DNA from: Brachycybe producta
Lineage: Eukaryota > Arthropoda > Diplopoda > Playtdesmida > Andrognathidae
Direction: 5' to 3'
Assembly (NCBI GenBank): GCA_036925085.1
Contig: JAUPFP010000010.1
Location: 2,225,688 to 2,289,687 of the forward strand
Length of the DNA stretch: 64,000 bases
Numbering within the stretch: position 1 is the stretch's first letter; each line of letters starts with the position of its first letter. Below are positions 46,971-57,093 of the stretch, in pieces. The notes under the pieces were generated by a model. It did no database searches. It was not told the DNA's origin and saw only the letters and a program-made list of their open reading frames with translations. The translations under genes and the position numbers were made by a program.

Positions 46971-47717
46971 ATGGCTCCAGGAACAGTCGTTCCGCATAAA
47001 CTTCCTCTTACCCTTATTACCGAGAATTTGGCGAAACACGAAGGATTAGTCAACGGCCGAGGAGGAGGAGGAGGATCATGCGGCGTTTCAACAGACGGTT
47101 CGCCGTCACCGAGTGATGAAGAATCGTTAGAATGTAACGCCGTCGGTGTTTCGAGAGACGTTTCACCGTCGTCTGAAGAAGATGGCGTTGGAGAGGGATT
47201 CTACGAGAAATGGAGACGTCGATTGGGTTACGGTCAAAGGGGAAACGATGCGTCAACTCAGACCGAATACGATCCGATCGTAGCCGAAGCCAGGGCCATT
47301 TTTCTCGATCTGTTCCATCTGGTGAAGACAGAAAATGAAGAGGAAGAGGTAGGGGGTCGCCGACAGAACTCTTCATCTAGGGGCTCCTCGATTAGATCGA
47401 GGGCTTCGAGGACTATGTGGCGAGTGGCGAGTGAATTACTCGTCAAACATTCGATCGTTTATAAGTCGATCGTTGATAAGTTGGATCTGAGTTCATCAGA
47501 ACCGGATTATTCAGCGTTTCGTATAATGTGCGATGAAGTATTTCAAGGGGGTCACGTCAGTTGGGGTCGCATCATCGTCCTTTACGCCCTCTTCATTCAG
47601 GTGGCTCGAGAGTGCCATCGAAATGGACGGAATTATTCGGCTTGGGCCATTGCCGATTTCGTTGGTCTCTACATCGGAGAAACCGTTTCGGAATGGATCG
47701 CAGAGGAAGGAGGATGG
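46971..47717 (+). CDS. Bcl-2-like gene exon 1
   Basis: Encodes the PEST-like region, BH3, BH1 and BH2 up to GGW; donor TGG|GTCAGT. Reading through gives a non-homologous 16-residue tail and a stop. Confidence 0.92.
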
Positions 47718-50276
47718 GTCAGTTCAGATCAGTTTCTATATTCTAGTACAACTCCTAAGTACTAACAGATGTCGTTTTCTAAAAAAAAAAAAAAGTCAAA
47801 TGGGGTTGGTTGGTTGGTTCATAACGCAATACACTGTTATGACAGTTAACTGCGACGTTGAAACAAAACCAACAAAGGTCGTTTAAACTTTAAACGGTGG
47901 TTTAAGACCCGTTACCATCCTTGTCTTAGGTTTCACCGTGGTTTTAATGTGTAAAACGCCACTCTTAACTCTGATTATTCTGCCTTTCAGGTGCAAAATG
48001 AAGAGAAACTTGAACGTGTTTTAGAAACTGGAAAGGTAGCTCAATCACTTAAGGTTATTTTCATGTTGTTATCTTTCAAAATAAACTTTTTAACTTCAGT
48101 TTTAATAGGAACCAACTTAAAGAAGACGATGATTTTTCATTTCCGTTTATATCAAACTTTTATTTTGAAAGATTGCAACATTAAAAATGCAAAGACTAGA
48201 AGAGTAACTGAATCACTCATTGGAATGAGTGATTTCATTCCATATCCTTTAAAAATAAACTTTTTATGATCTTAGTTTGAAAAATAACAAAAATTTTCGC
48301 CTTCCTTTTAATATAAAACTGTAAAATCGATCATTTGAACTTGCCATAAGGAAGTTTATTGATTTTTTTTTTAAATATATTAAACATAAAAATATCGTTA
48401 AGTGATTAAGTTACTCATTCTAGTTTCTAAAACACTTTTAAATATGTCTTAATTAGCGTTGGCTTCTAAAATGTAGAATAACTGTTTTTAATAATCGGAA
48501 GTTTTTTTTTTTTTTTAACTATTATGCATATACTGTTATACAAATAACTGCTATAGCAATAGATTTAAAATAAGTTTAAAATCATGAAAATTCCCCTGTT
48601 AACGTGAAACTTCTCCTTCGGTTCCTTTTTTTTAAAAAAAAAAAAAAACATTGCATTTTTCTGTTGCAGTCAGTGGGAAGGGAGGGGGGAGGAAGGGAGG
48701 GAAGTTAAAAATGTTTAAATAAAAATCCAATTCTGAGAAGTGACGTCATGTCGGAGAAGTTTCTTTGTTGCTAACCGGACTAATATGGAGAGATTAGACC
48801 CGATTTTGACACATCAGAGGGGGAAGGGGGGGGGGGGGGGGGGTGCGCATTCGAAAAGGACGTGCGTTTGGTTAAGAAAAAAAAAAAATAGCCTCAAATG
48901 CACCCCAGTCCTGACAAGGCACTCACAGATGTCGTGTTGTGGAGATTCATCAATGTGGGTGCTTGATGAGGACATTGAGGAGGCCTGCGAGTGGAGGCTA
49001 TTTCCTCCCTCCCTCCCCTCAAAAAAAAAAAAATAGTTTTCAAATGAAGTTCTTCCTCCACATGTGAAACGGTTGACGTCACTGTGGTTCTTCAACCGCA
49101 AACGCATCTGTGCTCTTTTTTTTTTTTGTGTGTATGATTTTTTTTTTATCTTCATAATTCATTTCTTGCTGTGGAATGCAGTCAGACTGGGCTGGAGGGA
49201 GGGAGGGAGTGGAATTGGGTGGAAGAGAAGATATTTGGGTGGTCTACCCTCAACCCCCCCCCCCTCTCCCTTAACTCATACAAACTTTTTATCCTCGTTT
49301 TTGTTGTCGTTAAAGAAAAGCCTCCCAGAAAGATCCTTTTCTCTAGAGAAGAGAATGGAAATGACCATAACGAAAAGCCATTCCCTAGAGGGGGGGGGAT
49401 TTGGAAAAAAAATGAGTAAAAAAAATAGTTTTTCTAAATTCTTTTTAGACAAGATGGATGGGTATTTAGTTTGCTTTTATCTCACTGGAAGGCGCCACTA
49501 CAGTGGTTCGTGGTTTTCTCCATGGACGTTTTTGTCAAATATTGGAGACAAAAACAGTCAAGCACAAACGTCTTTTAGAAACAACATTATGAAAAAAAAA
49601 AATTCAGATTGTTTTCAAAACTAGAATAGCAAAAGATTATGCTAAAAGTTATGTCTTGGGGAAAATATCTTAAAAAATAAACATTTTATAGTTCAGTTTG
49701 AAATTTTAGGTTTTTTTCCATTGATATTTCCGGAAAAATTATTTTCGTCTTTTTTTTTTTTTTTTTCTTTCAAACTGTAATAAATAGTTTATTTTTAAAG
49801 ATATCATTCGTGGAAATGACTTTTAGCATTATCACCAAGTATTCTAGTTTCTAAAAACATTTTTTTATTTTTTCGTAATGTTTCTCGTTGAAAAATGGAC
49901 ATTTTCTCAACAAAAAAAAAACCTCTCTTATAGAACATACACACTGGGTGGTTTTAAATATAGAAATGAAATCCTGTTAGCAAAAATAGCCAGTGTGATC
50001 GCCGCTTTATGACAGTTTTACAATAATTAAATTGTAATTAGCATTGCGCAATCAATATACAGCAGCACCTGTCACTGCCAGGTACTACACTGAGGGAGGT
50101 GGTGACTGATATATTATTACAAATATAATACAATGTTTATTGTTGTTTCTTTCTAGATTGCCCTTGAAGAAGCGTTTCCATCGAATGATGTCATGGAGCA
50201 AACAGTATGGAAAGGGTTACTGGTCACTGGCATTGGTCTGGGCGTGTTGGCCACAGCTATCAAAGCCATCCGGTGA
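46971..50276 (+). CDS. Bcl-2/Mcl-1-type apoptosis regulator, two exons
   Basis: A multi-BH-domain Bcl-2 protein of 288 residues, tail-anchored in the outer mitochondrial or ER membrane, where the family controls apoptosis. Exons are 46971-47717 (249 codons) and 50157-50276 (39 codons plus TGA), joined in phase 0 across a 2.44-kb intron placed right after GGW of BH2, the classic Bcl-2-family intron position. The N-terminal 145 residues are Ser/Glu/Gly-rich with PEST-like stretches (SPSPSDEESLE, SPSSEEDGVGE), as in Mcl-1. BH3 occupies 148-162, BH1 189-211 (FQGGHVSWGRIIVLYALFIQ), BH2 242-249 (WIAEEGGW), and the C-terminal membrane anchor 267-286. Lengths between BH3 and BH1 equal those of vertebrate MCL1. 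An upstream in-frame TTG is ignored; the first ATG has AGA at -3 to -1. I cannot tell pro- from anti-apoptotic; BH1 (VSWGRI) and the PEST region favour a pro-survival, Mcl-1-like role. Confidence 0.9.
47966..48440. repeat. GAACTCTGATTATTCTGTCT-family foldback, copy b (intron)
   Basis: CTCTGATTATTCTGCCTTTC, TTTTAGAAACTGGAAAGGTA, ATCTTTCAAAATAAACTTTT; the right arm ends TTCTAGTTTCTAAAACACTT. A second partial unit (AAGACTAGAAGAGTAACTGA) lies inside at 48190-48265. Located in the Bcl-2-like intron. Confidence 0.65.
48441..49479. other. Intron of the Bcl-2-like gene, low complexity
   Basis: G18 tract at about 48825, GGGAGG runs, poly-A and poly-T. The 186-codon frame at 49064-49624 is composed of these runs. 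No independent gene. Confidence 0.5.
49480..49960. repeat. CTGCAGTGG-family element copy (intron)
   Basis: GGAAGGCGCCACTACAGTGG, CTCCATGGACGTTTTTG, AAACTAGAATAGCAAAAGAT, then inverted words (TTCTAGTTTCTAAAAACAT) and CTCTCTTATAGAACATACAC. Matches 13580-14060 in order. Confidence 0.6.
50157..50276 (+). CDS. Bcl-2-like gene exon 2
   Basis: After acceptor TTTCTTTCTAG the frame gives IALEEAFPSNDVMEQTVWKG, LLVTGIGLGVLATAIKAIR and a stop: a short linker and a hydrophobic anchor with a basic end, as in tail-anchored Bcl-2 proteins. Confidence 0.9.
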   Translation: MALEEAFPSNDVMEQTVWKGLLVTGIGLGVLATAIKAIR

Positions 50277-50373
50277 TGATGATGACGACGACGACGCCGG
50301 ATGACTTCCCCCTTCTTCCTTTTTTTTTAACTTACAAATGTTTTGTTTGCAATGTTTTATTTTGCACCGCATA

Positions 50374-50379
50374 AATAAA
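50374..50379 (+). terminator. Bcl-2-like gene polyadenylation signal AATAAA
   Basis: About 98 bases after the stop codon in GCATAAATAAAAGG. Confidence 0.55.
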
Positions 50380-52260
50380 AGGAGAAATAGACGCGCGTAT
50401 CTTCTTCTCCACTTTTGGTGGCAAACAGGGACGGACTGGCTTCGAGACTTCGAACGTGAGAGGGGTGGAAAATGGGCTTCTTTAGAGTGGTCGCCAGTCC
50501 GCCCCCGAGTGCGACTGTGTGGACTGGAAGAGTAAACATGAGAAAAAGTTGACAACTGTGTCACACGTTTTATGTTGACCAACCTGATACTAGTCGGGGC
50601 TTGTTAAATATGTTAGAGCTTTGATTTTCCAGTAAGGGGACGGTGGGAAATCGGGATTTTTTGATGATGAAAGACATCGAAAAGGAGGGTTATAAATGAC
50701 ACAGGACTGAAAATGAAACCTAGTCGGCTATAGTCCTAGTTTTTTCTCGTTTCTATGTGAATATATTCATTCTAAAAACCTATTTCTACAAAGGAAAAAA
50801 AAGGAGCAGCCTCGGAATAACGTCATGTTCATATCAAAGATGACATGAATTTTGAGGTGTCCTACTTTTATTTTAAGAGTCGTATTTTTTTTAATGATTT
50901 TTAAGTCAAAACTAGTGCTAAACTCATCAAATTTCAAGTGTTTAGCACCACCGTTGACTTAGCAATTATTAAGAATAAGGCTCTAAGGGTGCTAAAATCT
51001 TAATGACTGCTTATAGCCAAAGTTAGAGCTAAAGGATAGTTAATTTCACGTAAAAAGTTGATGAGTTTAGTTCTAACTTTGACTAAGCAGTCATTAAAGA
51101 GTACCACCCCTAAAAGATTAGCACTAATAAGCACTAGTGTTGCTCAACATTATAGTTGGAGCTAAAACACTTTTTTAAATAAAAACTGTACAACTTTTAA
51201 AATTGCATTGTTTTAACTAATTAAAAGAAAATTGTATTACAAATTAATGTCGTGGCATCTGTTTTTTTTTTTGTCAGCTAGCGACAAAAATTGAAGACAT
51301 GGCTGGAACAATGTTGTAACTGACAACTTAAATTTTTTTGGAAAATGTTGTTTCACATAAGCTTTTATGGCGTAATCCTATTTTGCAGCTGTTTTTAGTG
51401 TGTTTAAGTGATAGAAAGTACAATCTATGGGCCAGTAAAGGAAACCAGTCACATACAAGCATTTTCCGCCAAAAAACGAATTTTAATTGTTTTCTTATTG
51501 TTGTCAGTTACAACATTGTTCCAGCCATGGCTTCAATTAAAAAAATATTGTCTCAAAGTTGTGTCATTTTCAAACTTACATAAAATGAAAATACTCTTGT
51601 TTCTAGTTTCAAAAACACTTTCTAGTTTCTGTTGATTTTGCGCGCCTGAAAGACAGAATAATCAAGAGTTCGACGTTCGAGAGGCACTTTGAAACTTCCG
51701 GTACCTTAAATGATGAAATTCTGTTGTAATTTCCAATTGAAATGATACAATACAGGGTGTCAACAAAAGAACGCCACCATCAAGAGTTGTTCTCCTTCAG
51801 TGTGAACACCTTGTATATTTAATTTGTAAATAGGTTCCAAAAGGCACCGGAGGAAGTTGAGGACTTTTGGTTATTTTGCAATGGAATGGTCATAGATTGA
51901 AGTTCAAATTACATTTTTTTTTTCTTAACAAAATGAAGTTGTTTTTTTAGAGCTAGGAAGTTCAAATATCCACGTAGTAATTAGTAATACTTTGTACAAA
52001 TTAGAACTTGGATTTATCTCTAAGAAATGACGTCGTCGTCAGTCAAAGAGATTAAGTTGGAAATTAGATCAGAATTATTATTATCAGTTTTATATATCTT
52101 TTAAGTGGCTACCTGATTGAGGGGATGGATGGATGGATGGAGAGTTGTAGGGGAGGGGAGGGGATTCCGTTAAGTTCAAAGACATTTTTAAAATAGAGCA
52201 TCAGATGATCTTTCTCCATCATTTGTTTTTTTAGTTCAAATCAAAGTGACGTCGATACAT
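50380..52260. other. Intergenic; repeats, no gene
   Basis: An imperfect inverted repeat at 50.91-51.16 kb (AGTGCTAAACTCATCAA, TTGATGAGTTTAGTTCTAA) and the right half of a GAACTCTGATTATTCTGTCT-family foldback at 51595-51675. A 65-bp TACAGGGTGTCAACAA / GTGAACACCTTGTATA mini-element lies at 51753-51817, and GGAT repeats near 52125. No coding region. Confidence 0.45.
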
Positions 52261-52263
52261 GTT

Positions 52264-53026
52264 ATACAGGGTGAGTCACAAGCAAAACAAGTTCCCTTTT
52301 CTTACTCGTGTCCTTCCGACGACTGAATAATATGAAAAGCGGCGATCACATTAGCTATCTTTAACAAGCAATGCGTCCCTTTGAATTAATTGCAATTGCC
52401 AATGTGATAATACTCTTACAAGACTTGAAAGTGGTTTCTTGCACACCGTCTTGCAGAAAACGCTTACCTTTTGCAAGAAACTGTGCAAGATTTGAAAGCA
52501 ATATTTGACTTGTTTTTTTGCACGGAATCTTGCAAGAAAAAAAAATAGCTAGTGTGATCACTGCATTACACTCAGTGACCCCTTGACACGTACACCGTAT
52601 TAAGGTTGGTTCAGACCATGAAGAAAATGACTTGTGCATTTCTTCAGATGCACCAACTAAGGCTGGCTTCACACGGACCACTTTGTGCTGCCACATAAAG
52701 CGGTCGTTTTCAGTAGACCATTGATTACACTGTTCATAAGAGCAACCGCCACTGTTTTTTTATGCACCACAGTGGTGAGCAGTGGTTGAGTCCTGCCACA
52801 AGTGGCTACCACCTCGTGTTTGTCAGTGATGGTCAAGATCATACCATTGTCCCCACTCTGACATTGTTTTCTGTGGCAGTCTTTGTGAATCGAGCCACAT
52901 CAACCACTTTGTGGTTGAGGGCTTATTATATCATAGGTAGAATTTAGTCTAACCACCCTGTAGTTGTCCAATTTAGAGCACATTCGGGACAGTCCTATTT
53001 GTCAAAAAAGACTTAGAGTCACCCTG
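52264..53026. mobile_element. Possible Tc1/mariner-like insertion containing a nested foldback
   Basis: TACAGGGTGAGTCAC at 52264 faces AGAGTCACCCTGTA ending at 53026, weak terminal inverted repeats of about 10-14 bp with TA borders. Inside, GGCTTCACACGGACCACTTT (about 52662) and AACCACTTTGTGG (about 52904) suggest a second foldback. No transposase fragment is visible. Confidence 0.35.
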
Positions 53027-53455
53027 TACGAAAGTGTTAAATCTCAATAAAGTTGCATGAAAAAGATGTCAACAAACCAAATAGGTTGTTGTGAAGTGTC
53101 CAGAGAACATAACAATTTCTATTCATAGGACAAGTCCTCTTTTTTTTTTTTGGATTCACACATTCAAGTCATAAGACATTGGGTAAGTAAAGGGTTAATA
53201 TCCTAAGTTTATCACTGGATACTTTTCATTGATTTACACTCTTGAGGCTCAACTGATTGCCTTGAATTCATCCTGAAATTATAAAATGATTGGCAATTCC
53301 GAAAATGTTTCAATTGTTTCATCAGGTTTCTTGACTCAGATATGATGGAAAGTTTACATAAATTTGTTTTGAAATGTGTTCGTTCTAATCGGTTTTTTTA
53401 AAGATTATTTTGATAATATTGTTGGCTGTGTTTTTCTAAAGGAATTCCGACGACA
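53027..53455. other. Upstream flank of the kinase-etherase gene
   Basis: AT-rich. TTTTTCTAAAG at about 53429-53440 is a passable splice acceptor just before the ATG, so a 5' UTR intron is possible. No TATA box stands out. Confidence 0.35.
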
Positions 53456-55276
53456 ATGACCGAACAGAACGAGGGCAAAACAGTCCAACAACATCAATAT
53501 TTTGTTTTGGGCGTTGAAGGGGGCGCCACCAAAACAGAATGGATCTACTTGAGGTGTTACGGCGGCGGTGGCGGCGGTAGTAGTAGGACAAACACCGATT
53601 GGGAAGTCCTTCAACAAGGTCGACTTCCAGCCGCCAATTTCAAACTAATTTCTCGCCATGATCTCATCCACTTATTCACTCTTCTGCCTCAAAATGCGGA
53701 CCGAGTCGGCATCTACCTTCCTGGTGTTCTGGACTTGGAAGACAATCGCATCCTCCATCACTTAGCCAGTGGTATTTGGCCTGAGGCATCGATCACCACT
53801 GGTAGTGACCGTGATTCAGGTCTGGCTGCCGCTTTCGGTAAAGGTGCGGGCATTCTGGTCATCAGTGGCACCGGTTCTTCGATGACCGGTCGTCGTGATG
53901 GACAGATTCAGAAAGCCGGCGGTAAAGGTCATCTGGTGGGAGATAAAGGCTCAGCTTATCACGTAGCCATGGAGGCACTCAGATTAGTAATGGATCGTTA
54001 TGATGAGACGGAGAAACCGTGCCGACTCGCCGAAGCCATTCTTCGAGAACTAGGTCTCGACGAAGTGGACGACATCATCGATTGGGTTCAAGGGGCGGAC
54101 AAGCCCACGATCGCCCGTTTGGCTACGGTCGTCTTCGAAGTGCACCGAAAAGAGGGAGATTCTGAGCTTCTCGACATACTTCGAAGTGGAGTCGAAGCTT
54201 TAGCGCATGCAACAACCATAGTCGCTAAGCGTCTCACCATGTGCCAACCTACGGTTGCTCTTCAGGGTTCCATGTTCACCAAACAAGAACTCTACGTTGA
54301 GCTTTACAAAATGGCTCTTCATCGTAAACTACCACAGGCTAAAGTGTTGATATGTCAAGACCCTGGGTCATTAGGGGCAGCACGGTTAGCCATTGGTCAA
54401 ACTGCAGAAACGGACATGCAACCAAAAGCGGCTACTGACAAGAAACTCGGCCACTCTCGAAAGAAGCTTTTAGGGATTATTAGTTCCTTAACCGACGAAC
54501 ACAACAATCGGCCACTAGATGTAGACCAGATGAATGCGAAGGAACTGGTCGATCTTCTCATTGACGAAGAGAAAAGGCTACACGAAACCTTGTTTGAATC
54601 CAAGGCAACGTTGAATCAGGCTATTGAGATGGTGACTCAGGTCCTCAAAAATGGAGGACACCTAATTTTCGTAGGAACTGGGCCGAGTGTACGTTCGGGA
54701 GTGTTGAATGCCACCGAAATCGTACGATCGTTTGGCGAGCCTACGGACACCATCCATGCGTTCATCGCAGAAGTAAATGACGAAGACCAAGTCAAAGGTG
54801 TGAGGCGCATCACTGAAAAAGAGGTTACTAAAGCGGACCTTGTCTGTGGTATCATCACATCGTCCGATAAGACATCCTTTGTAGTTGAAGCCTTAGACGA
54901 GGCTAAACGAATCGGTGCCACCACCGCCCTCTTGACAAACAACTGCGGTTTTTCAACAAAAGGCAAATATGGGTTTGAGATCAATTTCGTTACTGATGCC
55001 AGACAGCCTCACAGTGAAGGTTCCATCAGAACAGATGATGGCAGGACAATCAAAACGGCCCTCAACATTATTACAACAGGAGCCGTGATCCTTCTGAAAA
55101 ATGTCAAGTCTAATTTGGCCGCCAGTTTACGCTCCTCCAATGTTAAAGTTAAGGGTCGAGTAATAAAGAGCGTGGCCCAATTAACAGGACATTCTTACGA
55201 AGAAACACACAACGAACTGCAGCAAAGATACGACTGGGATATTCTTTCTCTCATGAACAACATCAAACGCAATTAA
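53456..55276 (+). CDS. Amino-sugar kinase (BadF/NAGK-type) fused to MurQ-type SIS etherase
   Basis: A single uninterrupted 606-residue frame. Residues 15-315 are an ASKHA sugar kinase of the BadF/BadG/BcrA/BcrD group that includes N-acetylglucosamine and N-acetylmuramate kinases: phosphate-1 loop VEGGATKTEW (20-29), probable catalytic Asp118 in TTGSDRDSGLAAA, phosphate-2 loop ISGTGSS (136-142), sugar-site motif GGKGHLVGDKGSAY (155-168), adenosine-site LQGS (269-272) and DPGSLGAARLA (302-312). Residues 340-605 are a MurQ/GCKR SIS domain: RPLDVDQMNAKELVDLL, then HLIFVGTGPSVRSGVLNATE (402-421, Glu421 aligning with the MurQ catalytic Glu of DASE), ADLVCGIITSSDKTSFVVEA, EGSIRTDDGRTIKTALNIIT, SNLAASLRSSNVKV, and a C-terminal UBA-like helical end (LTGHSYEETHNEL). 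Known pathway: MurK phosphorylates MurNAc/GlcNAc and MurQ cleaves the lactyl ether of MurNAc-6-P. The fusion therefore suggests cytosolic salvage of peptidoglycan sugars; a regulatory, GCKR-like role is the alternative. The ATG is preceded by ACGACA (A at -3). Intronless, unlike its neighbours. Confidence 0.92.
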   Translation: MTEQNEGKTVQQHQYFVLGVEGGATKTEWIYLRCYGGGGGGSSRTNTDWEVLQQGRLPAANFKLISRHDLIHLFTLLPQNADRVGIYLPGVLDLEDNRILHHLASGIWPEASITTGSDRDSGLAAAFGKGAGILVISGTGSSMTGRRDGQIQKAGGKGHLVGDKGSAYHVAMEALRLVMDRYDETEKPCRLAEAILRELGLDEVDDIIDWVQGADKPTIARLATVVFEVHRKEGDSELLDILRSGVEALAHATTIVAKRLTMCQPTVALQGSMFTKQELYVELYKMALHRKLPQAKVLICQDPGSLGAARLAIGQTAETDMQPKAATDKKLGHSRKKLLGIISSLTDEHNNRPLDVDQMNAKELVDLLIDEEKRLHETLFESKATLNQAIEMVTQVLKNGGHLIFVGTGPSVRSGVLNATEIVRSFGEPTDTIHAFIAEVNDEDQVKGVRRITEKEVTKADLVCGIITSSDKTSFVVEALDEAKRIGATTALLTNNCGFSTKGKYGFEINFVTDARQPHSEGSIRTDDGRTIKTALNIITTGAVILLKNVKSNLAASLRSSNVKVKGRVIKSVAQLTGHSYEETHNELQQRYDWDILSLMNNIKRN

Positions 55277-55317
55277 CAACAACAATTGTTCAATGGTTAC
55301 TGTGTTCTTCAAAAGCC

Positions 55318-55582
55318 ATACTTGAAGTGATTTGGAAACTAAACGTGGTTTTACACGGGTATTTTTGGAATAGATATATCTTTTAAAATAAACTTTCTAA
55401 CATCTTTTGAAACTGACAAAAGAGTATTTTGGCGCCTTTTCTTCTTCATTCAACCCCACACGAAAAGCGATTTTCAAAAAGGCCACAAAAAGTTTATTTT
55501 TTAAAAAAAATATCAGCATGAAAATATCTTTACATGATACAGTTACTCTTCTAGTTTTTAAAACCCTTTAAATTTCTTCAAA
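55318..55582. repeat. GAACTCTGATTATTCTGTCT-family foldback, decayed copy d
   Basis: TATCTTTTAAAATAAACTTT faces AAGTTTATTTTTTAAAAAA, and ACTCTTCTAGTTTTTAAAAC closes it near 55565. Begins about 40 bp after the kinase-etherase stop. Confidence 0.45.
55387..55392 (+). terminator. Kinase-etherase polyadenylation signal AATAAA
   Basis: About 110 bases past the stop in TCTTTTAAAATAAACTTTCT. The same phrase is part of the foldback family at 47966/57405, so this signal seems to be supplied by a repeat. Confidence 0.4.
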
Positions 55583-56919
55583 AAGCAGAATGTAGTGTTA
55601 TATTTGCATTTGGCGGCCACTTGCCCTACACTTACACCTGTTCAGAGAGGATTCAAATTGAAAACAGACGTCTTTTGACAAGACGCACACCTTCAAGTTT
55701 GCTCTATTCCCTTACAACAACTTTAAACTCAATGAATTAAATAAGGTATAATTAACAATTTTTTCTCACCACATTCCTGAAATTCTTGTCTCTGATTTCC
55801 GGTTAGAAAAACGATTCTTTAAAACTTTATAACTACTTTTTGCCTTCATTTAATTAAACACATATGGATAAGACCCACTGAAAACTATTTTCACCACCAA
55901 AATCTATTTAAAACAACCATTTTTCGCAACAAAAAAACAATCTTTTAATTAAAAAATACAAACTAAACTTGATTTTTCCTATCAAGAAGCAAAAAAGAAA
56001 TCGCAATGGCCGCCAAAACTAAAAATGACATCGTTTCAGAGAAAAAGACAGCAGAGGCAATATCCATACCATGTACTGGGGAAAATGGAAGCGCTCAATA
56101 TAGAATAAAATTATCCACCGTAGAGTACGAAAGTGTGCACTAACATGGCTCAGTTAACACAAACAGTCTAAAATAACGCGCCATATTAGGATACCCTTGT
56201 GTACCTGCCTCTGACTTCATACATTTAACGTAATGCCTGTAAAAAAAACCAAATAAAAAATACTTAAGATAAATATACGGAGGTAACTCAACTAAGAGCT
56301 CTTTATGGGGCACATTTCATGCCTTAGCTGAGTGTGGCCAATAGATGGCGGAACCTGTACTTAGTGCTTCAGTTACAACAGAGTTCAATGGACGTACAAA
56401 AAAATGGATGACAATTTAAGCAAGATGTCTTCCTTGTAGCTGCAAAAAGCAGACGATTCTTCACTCACTTTCGACGTTTTTATCTAACATGAAGTTGCTT
56501 TACCTTTATAAATTTATCTTGCAAAAAAAAAAAAAATACAAATGTATCCAAACGTATACTTTGCGGATCTTAAACTTGCGGATGCGGATTTCGTATGATA
56601 ACCTTACAGATGCGGATACGTCTGTATCCCATTATATTAAAAGTAGCACTAGTTTCGTTTAATTTTCTTTGTCTCTATATTAAAAAAAAATTATTTTTTA
56701 CAGAAAATAATAAAACACAAATTGTATTTTATGAATTTAAATATTAATGCGGCTATAAACTGGATTAATAATTATAAAACTGGTATGAAATAAACAATAT
56801 TTAAAATGAAATAACTTGGAATTTTTTTCCCTGTGCAATAATGTATCAAATACATTTCAATTTTTTTAAAAAAAAAAATACATAATATGTTATATTAAAA
56901 ATAAAACAACTTACACGAA
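55583..56919. other. Intergenic between convergent genes
   Basis: AT-rich; the 3' UTR of the minus-strand arrestin gene is expected at the right edge. A GTATCC/GGATAC-rich patch at 56.54-56.63 kb. No coding region. Confidence 0.45.
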
Positions 56920-57093
56920 TCATTTCAAAACGTCACCGTTTAACCAGGACCTGAACATGGGAAGCGTTTGTGGATAATGCGATCCGAGTTTGCGTTGAAG
57001 AGTTCCGTCTGGATTACGATACGGATACGTGGCCATCACGATGGGCAACTGCAACTTAAACATCCTCTGAGCTCCCTTTGGCTCGATGATAAG
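56920..57093 (-). CDS. Alpha-arrestin exon 6 (3' end)
   Basis: 57 codons plus TGA after acceptor GATTTCGTAG; LIIEPKGAQRMFKLQLPIVM to the C-terminal LNGDVLK. Confidence 0.85.
   Translation of the reverse strand, partial: LIIEPKGAQRMFKLQLPIVMATYPYRNPDGTLQRKLGSHYPQTLPMFRSWLNGDVLK

Noticed and set aside
49064..49624. 186-codon plus-strand frame in the Bcl-2-like intron
   Set aside because: Built from poly-T, poly-G and purine runs; overlapped by a 113-codon frame on the other strand; no domain, no splice logic.
52361..52696. 111-codon minus-strand frame
   Set aside because: Overlaps a probable nested foldback in a mariner-like insertion; no recognised domain.
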